DNA from: CANJDH01 sp964443245
GTDB taxonomy: Bacteria > Pseudomonadota > Gammaproteobacteria > Burkholderiales > JAEUOS01
Length of the DNA stretch: 28,160 nt
NCBI GenBank assembly: GCA_964443245.1
Contig: CAYUEG010000038.1
Span: forward strand, 1 to 28,160
Direction: 5' to 3'
Under the pieces are notes generated by a model. That model made no database searches and was not told the DNA's origin. It was given only the letters and a program-made list of their open reading frames with translations. Positions within the stretch are counted from its first letter, which is position 1, and each line of letters starts with the position of its first letter. The position numbers were made by a program, and so were the translations under genes. Below are positions 16,819 to 24,821 of this stretch, in pieces.

Positions 16819-17058
16819 TCAGCTGCAGCCCGGAATCGTTGTCGATCCTCCGGGCGGACATACCGGCGGAGGGGGGGGCGCGGCACAGTTGCTGCTGCGG
16901 CTGCTGCTGCCGTGACTGCTGCCATGGCTGCTGCCATAGCCACCATCGCGGCCACCTCTGCCGCGGCCGCCTCGGCCACGACCACTACCGCTGCCACAAC
17001 CGCCGCGGCGGCCACCGCCACTCACGAGCAACAGTTCTTCCTGAGTCAGTTCACGCAT
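16819..17058 (-). CDS. Double-glycine-leader secreted peptide (microcin/bacteriocin-like), Gly-rich, four cysteines
   Basis: A 79-residue precursor. MRELTQEELLLVSGG (1-15) is a textbook double-glycine leader of the MRELT..E...VSGG type processed by C39-peptidase exporters. Cleavage after Gly15 leaves a 64-residue mature peptide. It opens with a Gly/Arg-rich block (GRGRGGRGRGGRDGG), then GYGSSHGSSHGSSS, then a C-terminal part with CAAPPPPPVCPPGG and the ending PGCS. Cysteines are at 21, 58, 67 and 78, enough for two disulfides. The ATG at 17058 has AGGAGAATAGCC in front, a strong ribosome site; the frame to 17139 only adds an upstream extension. It follows tolC-, hlyD- and C39-ABC-type genes on the same strand. 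Antibacterial activity, signalling and metal binding are all possible; no immunity gene was recognised. Confidence 0.85.
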   Translation of the reverse strand: MRELTQEELLLVSGGGRRGGCGSGSGRGRGGRGRGGRDGGYGSSHGSSHGSSSRSSNCAAPPPPPVCPPGGSTTIPGCS

Positions 17059-17153
17059 GGCTATTCTCCTGATGCAAACACAGCGAATGTGAAACAACAC
17101 TGCCTTACTCTGGTGTCCAACAAAAACACGCACGAACACGCAAACGGATGGAG

Positions 17154-17182
17154 AGGCTACCGCCTCCCTGAAGCCCTGTCAA
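17154..17182 (-). promoter_or_regulatory. Sigma70 promoter of the double-glycine peptide gene
   Basis: On the minus strand a consensus -35 TTGACA (17177-17182) is followed after exactly 17 bases by TAGCCT (17154-17159). Transcription would begin near 17147 and leave a leader of about 90 bases before the ATG at 17058. This allows the cargo peptide to be expressed far more strongly than its exporter. Confidence 0.7.
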
Positions 17183-17288
17183 CGCATTGGTCTTAGCAAA
17201 ATCTCCGAAATTGAGCTTTTTTCACGACATTGGGAGAAAGTTGACAAAGATTAACAAATTGGCCGCGCGTCAGGCCAAGCGCAGTCGC

Positions 17289-19475
17289 CTAGCCCGAACC
17301 CGCAGCCCCGCCCGGCTTGGACTCCACACCCTGCGGCTCACCCAGCCGGGTAAACATGACGTCAAATTCGGCACCGGGCATCAAGCCGCGCTCCCACACC
17401 ACAAACACCTTGTCGTCAGGCAGGAGATTGCGCCGCCGGTGAGTGATCACCAACCGGCCAATGGGCAGGCTTGCGAGCGAATTCTGGACCTTCATCTCGG
17501 TCTCGTAATCCAGCATGCTGGTGTATTCGTCGAGGAACAAAAAGCGCGGCTGCTTGTACAACGCGCGCGCCAGAAGGATGCGCTGCTTTTGTCCGCCGGA
17601 TAGACTGGACCCGATGCCGCCGATCAAAGACTGATAGCCCATAGGCATCGCGGCGATGTCATCGTGGATTACCGCCTGTTTGGCTGCCAGCACTACGCGC
17701 TCCTGATCCGCCTGGGCGTCGAACATCGAGATATTGTCGAAAATCGATCCGCCGAACAGGTAGTCCTCCTGCATCATGGTGCCAAGGACCGCCCGGTAGG
17801 TCTCCATGCCCAGGCGTGCCAGGGGGATGCCGTTGACCAAAATCTCGCCCTCTTCGGGCTGCATGATGCCGGTCATCAGCTTCATCAGCGTGGATTTGCC
17901 GCAACCCGACGGCCCGACAATGGCAACCGAATCGCGGGTGGACAGCGTGAAACTGACGTTCCTGAGCACCTGGTCTTCGCCGGGCGCATAGCGAAACGAC
18001 ACGTTTTTGACCTCGATCACGATGTCCCCTTTTGGATCGAGACGGGTACGGTCAGCGACTTCACTGAACGGCTCCGGCTCGGTCAGCACAATGTCCGCCA
18101 GGCGCTCGCTCTGCAGACGCAGCAAGCGAAAGCGTGCCAGTCGATCGACCAGTGCAATCACGCGGCCGAGAAACTGGTCCTTGAACGCAAGAAATGCCAC
18201 CATCATGCCGATCGTGTATTGCCTTTCCATGATCATGGTCGCCATCAGCAGCAAAATGACGCTGCGCTCAATGGCGCTGATGAACCCATTGGCGCCCTGA
18301 TAGGCAAGATCCAGTTTTTTGGTCGCAACTGTGGCCGCCGCCACCTCGGTCTGCCGGTTCATCCAGCCGGTGACGCGCCAAGAAATCTGCGAAAAGAATT
18401 TGATTGCCGGAATGCCACGCAGCGTCTCGTACAGATAGGAGTCGCGCGCAGCTCCGCGCACGATGCGCTCTTCCGTGGCGGCGCGGTAGCGGCCAAACAT
18501 GATGAAGCGCACGGCGCCGTACAGCACAGCCGCCACCACCACCAGCGAACCCAACAGCACGCTGTAGGTAAACATCATGATCAGTGCCACCAGCGCCATG
18601 ATGCCGTCGAGAACGCTCTCGATGAAATTGGTGCTGATGGTGTTTTGAATCTCGTCAACCGCGCGAAACCTGGAGGAGATATCGCCCATGTGGCGCTTCT
18701 CGAAAAAATCCACTGGCAGGCGGATCAGGTGCAAGAATACATTGGCGCTCGACTGTACGTTCCACGATACCGTAGCCGCCAGCAAGACCCAGCCGCGCAA
18801 GAGTTGGGTGAGAGTGTTGGTGATCGTCAGCAAAGCCAGCGCCGCGACCAGCACCAGCAGCAAGCTGGTGTCGTGCGTCACCAGTACATCATCGATCAGC
18901 CACTGGTTAATCAGCGGTGCAAGAATGTTGAACGATTCGAGCACCAGGGACAGCAGCAACACCTGCACAAACGCGCCCACAAGGCCGCGCTGACCAGTGA
19001 TGAATGCGCGCAGGTCGATCGGGGTCTTCTCTTGCTTTTTGACAAAGTCCGCACGTGGCGATAGTTCCAGGGCGACGCCGGAAAACCGCTTGTCAACCTC
19101 GGCAAAGGAATAATGGCGACGACCCAGCGCGGGATCGTTGACCACGATGCCGCGCGCATCGACGCGCACCAGCACAACGAAATGGTTCAGGTCCCAGTGC
19201 AAGATGCAGGGCGTCTTGAGATTGCGCAATTCGCCAGTCTCTAGGCGCACCGCGCGTCCGTGCAATCTCATATCGGCCGCGATCTCAAGCAAACGCGCCA
19301 GGGTGGTACCTTTCATCGACACTGCATGACGGCGGCGAAGCGCCAGCAGATTGGTTTGGTAGCCAAAGGCCGCCGCGCACATCGCCAACGCAGCAAGACC
19401 GCATTCGGCATCTTCCGACTGCAGAATTACCGGCGGCTCACGTCCCGCCCGCAAGGAAAAAATGTTGTCGATCAC
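17289..19475 (-). CDS. C39-peptidase-containing ABC exporter (PCAT) for double-glycine peptides
   Basis: A 728-residue inner-membrane exporter that cuts the leader and translocates the peptide. The N-terminal C39 peptidase has QSEDAECG (oxyanion Gln19, catalytic Cys25), LNHFVVL (His98) and VNDPALG (Asp114). A transmembrane domain follows from about 150 to 430. The ATPase has GPSGCGKST (Walker A), LSGGQKQR (signature), FLFLDEYTSMLD (Walker B and D-loop, with Tyr where Ala is usual) and ITHR (H-loop). I place the start at GTG 19475 because GGAAGGGG lies just before it and it falls 29 bases after the hlyD-like stop. The ATG at 19547 would overlap that gene by 43 bases without a ribosome site. 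All catalytic residues are intact. Confidence 0.93.
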   Translation of the reverse strand: MIDNIFSLRAGREPPVILQSEDAECGLAALAMCAAAFGYQTNLLALRRRHAVSMKGTTLARLLEIAADMRLHGRAVRLETGELRNLKTPCILHWDLNHFVVLVRVDARGIVVNDPALGRRHYSFAEVDKRFSGVALELSPRADFVKKQEKTPIDLRAFITGQRGLVGAFVQVLLLSLVLESFNILAPLINQWLIDDVLVTHDTSLLLVLVAALALLTITNTLTQLLRGWVLLAATVSWNVQSSANVFLHLIRLPVDFFEKRHMGDISSRFRAVDEIQNTISTNFIESVLDGIMALVALIMMFTYSVLLGSLVVVAAVLYGAVRFIMFGRYRAATEERIVRGAARDSYLYETLRGIPAIKFFSQISWRVTGWMNRQTEVAAATVATKKLDLAYQGANGFISAIERSVILLLMATMIMERQYTIGMMVAFLAFKDQFLGRVIALVDRLARFRLLRLQSERLADIVLTEPEPFSEVADRTRLDPKGDIVIEVKNVSFRYAPGEDQVLRNVSFTLSTRDSVAIVGPSGCGKSTLMKLMTGIMQPEEGEILVNGIPLARLGMETYRAVLGTMMQEDYLFGGSIFDNISMFDAQADQERVVLAAKQAVIHDDIAAMPMGYQSLIGGIGSSLSGGQKQRILLARALYKQPRFLFLDEYTSMLDYETEMKVQNSLASLPIGRLVITHRRRNLLPDDKVFVVWERGLMPGAEFDVMFTRLGEPQGVESKPGGAAGSG

Positions 19476-19504
19476 CAGCGCCCCTTCCAGTCCCGGCCCA
19501 TCGC

Positions 19505-20764
19505 CTAGATCCGCTTGCCCAATGCATACAGTGGATCGAATATCCATTCGATCAGCCGGCGCCTGTCCAGCTCAAGGTCAGCGGCCAGCGTCTGCCCGGG
19601 TTTGAGTTTGATGGCAGCGCCATAGGCGTTGACATGTTCCTGCTCCAGCTCCACGAGCACACGAAACATCGTGCGCTTGTCGGTCGGCACCTGGACTGCG
19701 GCCTGCGAAGCCAGATCCGCTGCCGGCACATCGGCCGCCGACACGGCTGCTACAGTGCCGTAATACTGGCCGAATTTTTCAAATGGATAAGCGTCGTAGC
19801 GCAGCACCACTCGCCGCCCGGCTTTGATGAAGCCGATCGCTGAACTGGGTACAAACAGCACCGCCTCCATTTTTGAGCCGGCCGGCACCAGTGTTGCCAG
19901 CGTGGTCGAGTTATCCACCCGCTGGCCTGCTGCCACCACCAAAGCCGTCACCGTGCCATCGACCGGCGCGCGGATCTGCATGGCAATGGCCGCGCGACGC
20001 AATTGCCGGTCCTGATCCAGCGCAAGGAGGCTGCGCTCGAGTGCCGCGACCTCGGCTGCTGATTTTGCCTTCAGGCTGGCCACCTCGCTGCGCGACACGG
20101 CAATCTCGGCCTGCAATCCGGCGCGCGCACGCTTCAACCCTTCCAGCCTTGCGCGCAGTTCAAGCACCTGGTTGCTTTGCTGTTGATACTGGATATCGGA
20201 GACGATTTTCTCGTCTGCCAAAGGTTTGAGATTGGCCAGCACCTGCTGCGCGGCGGCGACCTGCTGCTCCTGGAGGCGAATCTCTTCAGCGATGTTGACA
20301 AGGTCGGCCGTGGCGCGCCGGGCACGCTCCTGCAGCATGTCTATCGCGGCGGCGCCAGCCTTGTTCGTCTGGCCCGATTGCAGGCTCAACTGCTCTCCCT
20401 GCTTTACCAGGCTTTGATCCGCCATCACCAGCGCCGCCGCCTGGTCGCTGAATCGCTCGCGGTGGATCTCCAGCAGCAGATCGCCGGCCTTGACGCTCTG
20501 GCCTTCGCGCGCAGCAATCCGTGTCACCACGGCATTCTCGGGGGTGCGAATGCGCAGCACGCCAGCGGCCGGCATCACGACACCGCTGACTCGCTCCTTC
20601 TTGGTGTAAGAGCCGATGAACAAGAACAGGATCGCTGCGACCGCCACGGCAAACAAGAAGCTGGTCAGAAACCACGCCGAAACCGGGCGGATCGGGCTCG
20701 CCACACCGGTCCAGCGTGTCTGCAAAGCATCGATTGCTTCGGGTCGAAACAAATCCTTGGACAT
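19505..20764 (-). CDS. HlyD-family periplasmic adaptor of a type I secretion system
   Basis: A 419-residue membrane-fusion protein linking the ABC exporter to the outer-membrane channel. One transmembrane helix lies at about 31-52. The biotinyl-lipoyl half-motifs are at 63-100 (PAAGVLRIRTPENAVVTRI, GDLLLEI) and 264-295 (IRAPVDGTVTALVVAAGQRV), separated by a long alpha-helical coiled-coil hairpin rich in Gln, Ala, Glu and Arg. The end GQTLAADLELDRRRLIEWIFDPLYALGKRI is typical of CvaA/microcin-type adaptors. GAGGGAGA lies directly before the ATG. It starts 12 bases after the tolC-like stop and precedes the exporter, so the three are one operon. Confidence 0.94.
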   Translation of the reverse strand: MSKDLFRPEAIDALQTRWTGVASPIRPVSAWFLTSFLFAVAVAAILFLFIGSYTKKERVSGVVMPAAGVLRIRTPENAVVTRIAAREGQSVKAGDLLLEIHRERFSDQAAALVMADQSLVKQGEQLSLQSGQTNKAGAAAIDMLQERARRATADLVNIAEEIRLQEQQVAAAQQVLANLKPLADEKIVSDIQYQQQSNQVLELRARLEGLKRARAGLQAEIAVSRSEVASLKAKSAAEVAALERSLLALDQDRQLRRAAIAMQIRAPVDGTVTALVVAAGQRVDNSTTLATLVPAGSKMEAVLFVPSSAIGFIKAGRRVVLRYDAYPFEKFGQYYGTVAAVSAADVPAADLASQAAVQVPTDKRTMFRVLVELEQEHVNAYGAAIKLKPGQTLAADLELDRRRLIEWIFDPLYALGKRI

Positions 20765-20776
20765 TTCTCCCTCTCT

Positions 20777-22240
20777 TCAGTCCGTTAGCGCGGTCTCGAG
20801 CTTCGCGATCGTCTGCAGGTCCAGCAGACCGGTCAGTGCCAGGATGCGGATCTGTGCCAGCAGGAATGCCGCGCTGGCCCGCATCGATTCACGCCGCCCC
20901 GAAAACGTCTGCTGTTGCGCATTGAGCACATCGATGTTGCCACGGATACCCGCTTCAAATGCCTTGACCGTCGCCTTGAGCGCGCTGACCGCGATCGCCA
21001 GGGCTGCATTGTTAGCCTTGATCTGCTCGCGGGCGCGGTCCAGATCGGCATACGCCTTGGCAATGTTTGCAAGCAAAGTCGACTCGGCATCCTGCACATC
21101 CGCTTCGGCGCGTTCTGCAGCGGCCTGCGCCTCTCGCACGCGCGAATCGATCAGGCCCCCGGTAAAAAAAGGGACCGCCACGCGCACGCCGAGCAAGGCC
21201 GAAGGCGCCTGGCTGGCAATGCCATTGGCAACGAACTGGTTGCGGTCAATCGATCCGATCAAGTCGACCGTCGGGCTTGTCCCTGCCTGCTGGGCCTTGA
21301 CGTTGGCGCGCGCACTGTCCGCAGCCAGACGCAGGCGCAGCAGGGTGCTGTTTTCGCGCCGTGCCAGCGCAAGCGCCACTTCCGGCGAGGGCGGCACAAT
21401 CAGCCCCGGCACTTCGGTGCGCAAACGCTGGACCCGTGTCACCGTCATATTGGCAAGTCGCGTCACCTCGGCCAACTGCGCTCTTTCGTTGCCTTCGGAT
21501 GCACGCACCTGCGCCTGGATCAACTCGGCGCGCGCTGCAGTCTCCAGCACCTCGACGAGCGTACCGACCCCGCCCTGCATGCGCCGCTGGTTGAGGTTGC
21601 GCTGCGCCAGCAGGCCATCGCGTTCTGCCGCAAGCAGCGTCGTTTCTTCCTCCAACTGCGCCGCGCTTACGTAGGCCGTGGCGAGGGCGGCGAGCAGGTC
21701 ACGCCCGGTCTCGAGCTTGGCCGCGCTGGTGGATTCAAACTGGTACCGCGCGGTCTCGATACCCGCTGATGCCAGGGGCCGATACAGCGGCACGGCCAGC
21801 TGCACGCCCGCATTGACGTTACGCGAAGGTACGGTGGTACCGCCAGTCTCGAGCTGCTGCTGATAGCCCGCCACACCGGTTGCGCTTGGCCGCACCGCGG
21901 CACGCGCCTGCTCGACCCGCTCCTCGTCAACCCGCGCTCGTGCGCCGGCAGACAAAATCAGCGGCTGCGATTGCAGCGCGTTCGCCGCCAGTTGCGTCAG
22001 CCGCAGCCGCGCTCCAGCCGGTACAGGCTGGAGCGTTGGACCCTGATCCTGCATCGCATTGCGAAGGGTCGGCATCGGGGCCTGGCTGATCTGCGGAAGT
22101 CGCTGCTCCATGATCAGGCGTTGCGAATCTGGTGGCGACGCGGCGACAGCCCAACTGACCAGGCCCGACAAACCCAGAATGCTCCACCGGATCACACGTC
22201 GGCAGCAGACCAGTCTTCCGCAGTGTCGGGTTTGAGACAT
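20777..22240 (-). CDS. TolC-family outer-membrane efflux/secretion channel
   Basis: A 487-residue outer-membrane protein. A signal peptide precedes a likely cleavage around AVA (31-33). The body shows two outer-membrane-efflux repeats of long helices rich in Ala, Gln, Glu and Arg (for example QAAAERAEADVQDAESTLLANIAKAYADLDRAREQI) separated by strand segments. It would provide the exit duct for the double-glycine peptide. It is the first secretion gene, starting 86 bases downstream of the thioesterase on the same strand. No convincing promoter sits in that gap: a TACAAT occurs, but only nine bases from the ATG and without a -35. Confidence 0.94.
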   Translation of the reverse strand: MSQTRHCGRLVCCRRVIRWSILGLSGLVSWAVAASPPDSQRLIMEQRLPQISQAPMPTLRNAMQDQGPTLQPVPAGARLRLTQLAANALQSQPLILSAGARARVDEERVEQARAAVRPSATGVAGYQQQLETGGTTVPSRNVNAGVQLAVPLYRPLASAGIETARYQFESTSAAKLETGRDLLAALATAYVSAAQLEEETTLLAAERDGLLAQRNLNQRRMQGGVGTLVEVLETAARAELIQAQVRASEGNERAQLAEVTRLANMTVTRVQRLRTEVPGLIVPPSPEVALALARRENSTLLRLRLAADSARANVKAQQAGTSPTVDLIGSIDRNQFVANGIASQAPSALLGVRVAVPFFTGGLIDSRVREAQAAAERAEADVQDAESTLLANIAKAYADLDRAREQIKANNAALAIAVSALKATVKAFEAGIRGNIDVLNAQQQTFSGRRESMRASAAFLLAQIRILALTGLLDLQTIAKLETALTD

Positions 22241-22326
22241 GAGGAAGATTGTACCGACAGCCTGTTCGACTGCAGCACCGTGTCTGCCGTCAGCCGCGGG
22301 CCGGCGGCAGTGCCTATACCGGCAGG

Positions 22327-22779
22327 TTACTTGACACGGGCAGCAATGCCCTTGGCCACCAGCAGCGTGTTGGTAAGGACTGCGGTATGGGTCTCCACGC
22401 CGTTCTCGACGCAGTACACATCGGCCTTGGAGACGATCACGGTACGCCCGGCCTTGATCACTTCACCACGCGCAATCATTCTCTCACCCCGTCCAGGGCC
22501 GAGCAGGTTGATCTTGAATTCAATCGACAGCACGCCGTCTTCCGGCGGCAGCAGCGAAATGCCCGCCAGGCCCGAGGCCGAATCGGCGATCACCGTCACC
22601 ATGCCGCCGTGCACCACCTGGTATTGCTGTACCACCTTGGGCGTGATCGGCATCGAGAGCGTCACGCGGCCGGGCTCCTGGTGGTCGATCACGATGTCGA
22701 GCAACGGTGTGACGCCCTGCGCGTTGAGTTCACGCTCGATGCGTGCGGCCCAGGCCGGGTTGGCGGAGGTAAAGGACAT
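22327..22779 (-). CDS. PaaI-type hot-dog thioesterase
   Basis: A 150-residue single hot-dog domain. VVHGGMVTVIADSASGLA (56-72) is the PaaI-family HGG motif, with His57-Gly58-Gly59 and the catalytic acid Asp66. It would hydrolyse an acyl-CoA thioester in the cytoplasm. The start is ATG 22779 rather than TTG 22812 because the predicted -10 box (22811-22816) overlaps the latter. Its promoter and operator copy those of ivd, so it probably belongs to the same regulon although 6 kb away. It is also the gene immediately before the type I secretion operon, with 86 bases between, so read-through into tolC is possible. Confidence 0.9.
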   Translation of the reverse strand: MSFTSANPAWAARIERELNAQGVTPLLDIVIDHQEPGRVTLSMPITPKVVQQYQVVHGGMVTVIADSASGLAGISLLPPEDGVLSIEFKINLLGPGRGERMIARGEVIKAGRTVIVSKADVYCVENGVETHTAVLTNTLLVAKGIAARVK

Positions 22780-22810
22780 GCGAACGGGACGGGAAGCGGG
22801 AAAGGGGAGC

Positions 22811-22839
22811 AATCTACTTGACGTTTACGTAAACGTCAA
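22811..22839 (-). promoter_or_regulatory. Thioesterase promoter carrying the same operator as ivd
   Basis: TTGACG (22834-22839), a 17-base spacer and TAGATT (22811-22816) on the minus strand are base-for-base the same as at 16653-16681. The perfect palindrome here spans 22 bases (22818-22839). Flanking bases differ, so this looks like selection on a regulator site rather than a duplicated segment. Confidence 0.8.
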
Positions 22840-22860
22840 TCACAGCCTGCACCCCGCCTC

Positions 22861-24789
22861 ATGGCGGTAACCGAGCGAAAGCGGGGATCGCATCCCGATA
22901 TACTTGAACCGCCTCCTGCCCCAGGCCCAACGTGTTTGCAACTTGTGGGGCGCCTTCCGTTCGTACATTGTGGTGTCGCTGCCATCGCTGCTGCCCAGGT
23001 AATCGACTCGCGCGCCCTCGCCATTCGCGCCGAAGGCATTCGCGTGCAATACGCCGGCATGCCCAATTCCTACATTGGCAGCGCCGTGATGGCCTCCATC
23101 CTGGCAGCGATTCTGCAGACCGACATGGAAGCGCACATCTGGGGGCCGTGGCTCGCCGGCATGTATGCACAGGCACTCGTGCGCTGGTGGCTGCGGCGGC
23201 GCTTCCTGGCTGCGGCACCGCCTGACCACGACATCGCGCGCTGGGGCCGCTACGCGGCGGTTGGCTCGCTCTTCTCGGGCTCGATCTGGGGTATCGGGGC
23301 GGTGCTCGGCTTCGTCAACGCGCAAGGCATCATGCAGTTGATCTGGACGCCGATGATCATCATGCTCGGGGCAGTGGCGACGTTCGCCGCCACCTCCTAT
23401 CTGCCGGCCTTCTACACCTTCTTCTACCCGGCAGCGTTACCCGGCATCGCGATGTTTCTGGCGCAGAATGACAACCTGCGCTTTCTGATCGGCATCGCGT
23501 TCCTCTGCTACCTGCCCCTGGTGACGCGTTTTGCCCACGTGCTGCATCAGTCCTTTATCGACTCCACCCGCCTGCGTTTCGAGAATCTGGAATTGGTCGA
23601 AGCGCTACGCATCGAGAAGGCGGCAGCCGAGGAAGCCAACCTGGCCAAGTCGCGTTTCCTTGCTGCAGCCAGTCACGATCTGCGCCAGCCGATGCATGCC
23701 CTGTCGCTGTTCATCGAGAGCTTGTCGCGTTCCACCCTGCCCGAGCGCGAAGCCGGTCTGCTGGCCAACATGCGCAAATCGGCCGACGCGATGGAATCCT
23801 TGTTCGATGCACTCCTCGATGTATCGCGCCTGGATGCCGGCATCGTTGAGGCGCGGCGCAGCGACTTTCGTATTCAGCCGTTGTTGGCACGCCTGCATGA
23901 AGAGTTCGCGCCCCTGGCGCGCGCGCGCGGGCTGGCGTTGCGGTTGCAGGCGCACGACGCCGTGGCGTACACGGATCCGGTTCTGCTCAACCGCATCCTT
24001 GCCAACCTGCTCTCCAACGCCGTGCGCTACGGCGTGCGTCCGCCGGCCTCTGGGGAGGCTGGAGGCATCCTGCTGGCCCAGCGGCAGCGCGCCGGGCAGT
24101 TGGCGATCGAGGTGTGGGACACCGGTATCGGCATTGCCGACCACGAACGGGACCACATTTTTCGCGAGTTCTACCAGGCCGGCAACCCGGAGCGCGACCG
24201 CAGCAAGGGTCTGGGTCTGGGTCTGGCCATCGTGGAGCGCCTGGTGCGCTTGCTTGATCTGCGCCTTGAGGTGAGATCAAGGCCGGGGCGCGGCTCCCTG
24301 TTTCGCATCCTGGTGCCAATGGGCGACCCGGACAGCAGCCGCCTCCCGCCCGCAGGTGGCCAGGCGGCCTTGGCTGCGCCTGAAAGCACACCACTCACGG
24401 GCGAGCTGGTACTGGTGGTCGACGATGAACCGGCCGTCTGCGAGGCCATGGCCGCGCTGCTTGCCGGCTGGGGATACCGCGTTCATACCGCCGGCAGCGC
24501 CGCGCAGATGAAGGCCGCATTGGCGGGGGAACCCCGCGTGCCTGCCCTGATCATCTCTGACTACCGCCTGCGCGGTGAAGAAAACGGAATCGAGGTCATC
24601 GACGAGTTGCGCAGCGAATACAACGACGATATTCCGGGGCTCATCATCACCGGCGACACCATGCCGGCACGCCTGATCGAGGCGCGCAACAGCGGTCTGC
24701 CGATCCTGCACAAACCACTCAACCCGGGCAAGCTGCGCGCCATGATCAGCAGCCTGACCCTCGCGCAGTCCGACGCCGGGCAGGCTTAG
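22861..24789 (+). CDS. Membrane hybrid histidine kinase with C-terminal receiver
   Basis: A 642-residue sensor. About six membrane helices lie between residues 70 and 228 with no large periplasmic domain, so it probably senses the membrane or an internal cue. After a short coiled coil, the H-box is SHDLRQPMHA (phospho-acceptor His272), the N-box ANLLSNAVRYG, and the ATP-lid boxes DTGIGI (420-425) and GLGLGLAI. A receiver domain spans about 515-632 with Asp521/522, phospho-acceptor Asp567, Thr597 and Lys618. No HPt domain is present. The start is uncertain: the first 45 residues look unstructured and the ATG at 22861 has no ribosome site; a later alternative start is possible. It converges on the response regulator gene. 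Confidence 0.9.
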   Translation: MAVTERKRGSHPDILEPPPAPGPTCLQLVGRLPFVHCGVAAIAAAQVIDSRALAIRAEGIRVQYAGMPNSYIGSAVMASILAAILQTDMEAHIWGPWLAGMYAQALVRWWLRRRFLAAAPPDHDIARWGRYAAVGSLFSGSIWGIGAVLGFVNAQGIMQLIWTPMIIMLGAVATFAATSYLPAFYTFFYPAALPGIAMFLAQNDNLRFLIGIAFLCYLPLVTRFAHVLHQSFIDSTRLRFENLELVEALRIEKAAAEEANLAKSRFLAAASHDLRQPMHALSLFIESLSRSTLPEREAGLLANMRKSADAMESLFDALLDVSRLDAGIVEARRSDFRIQPLLARLHEEFAPLARARGLALRLQAHDAVAYTDPVLLNRILANLLSNAVRYGVRPPASGEAGGILLAQRQRAGQLAIEVWDTGIGIADHERDHIFREFYQAGNPERDRSKGLGLGLAIVERLVRLLDLRLEVRSRPGRGSLFRILVPMGDPDSSRLPPAGGQAALAAPESTPLTGELVLVVDDEPAVCEAMAALLAGWGYRVHTAGSAAQMKAALAGEPRVPALIISDYRLRGEENGIEVIDELRSEYNDDIPGLIITGDTMPARLIEARNSGLPILHKPLNPGKLRAMISSLTLAQSDAGQA

Positions 24790-24821
24790 GCACGTCGCAG
24801 CGCAGGCCGAGCACCGCAACC

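Noticed and set aside
16912..16960. Repeated GCAGCAGCC-type units in the peptide gene considered as a DNA repeat element
   Set aside because: They stay within the reading frame and encode the GSSH/GSS peptide repeats, so they are coding low complexity.
16686..17021. Ala/Val-rich 111-codon minus-strand frame overlapping the peptide gene
   Set aside because: It is an alternate-frame reading of the Gly/Ser-rich repeats, has no ribosome site and runs through the terminator.
17664..19064. 466-codon plus-strand frame opposite the C39 exporter
   Set aside because: His/Gln/Arg-rich composition without motifs; the minus-strand exporter has every catalytic motif.
22241..22260. TACAAT as a -10 box for the tolC-like gene
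   Set aside because: It lies only nine bases before the ATG and no -35 is present at 16-18 bases.
24204..24225. GGTCTG triple tandem repeat
   Set aside because: It encodes the conserved GLGLGL of the kinase ATP-lid and is explained by protein constraint.
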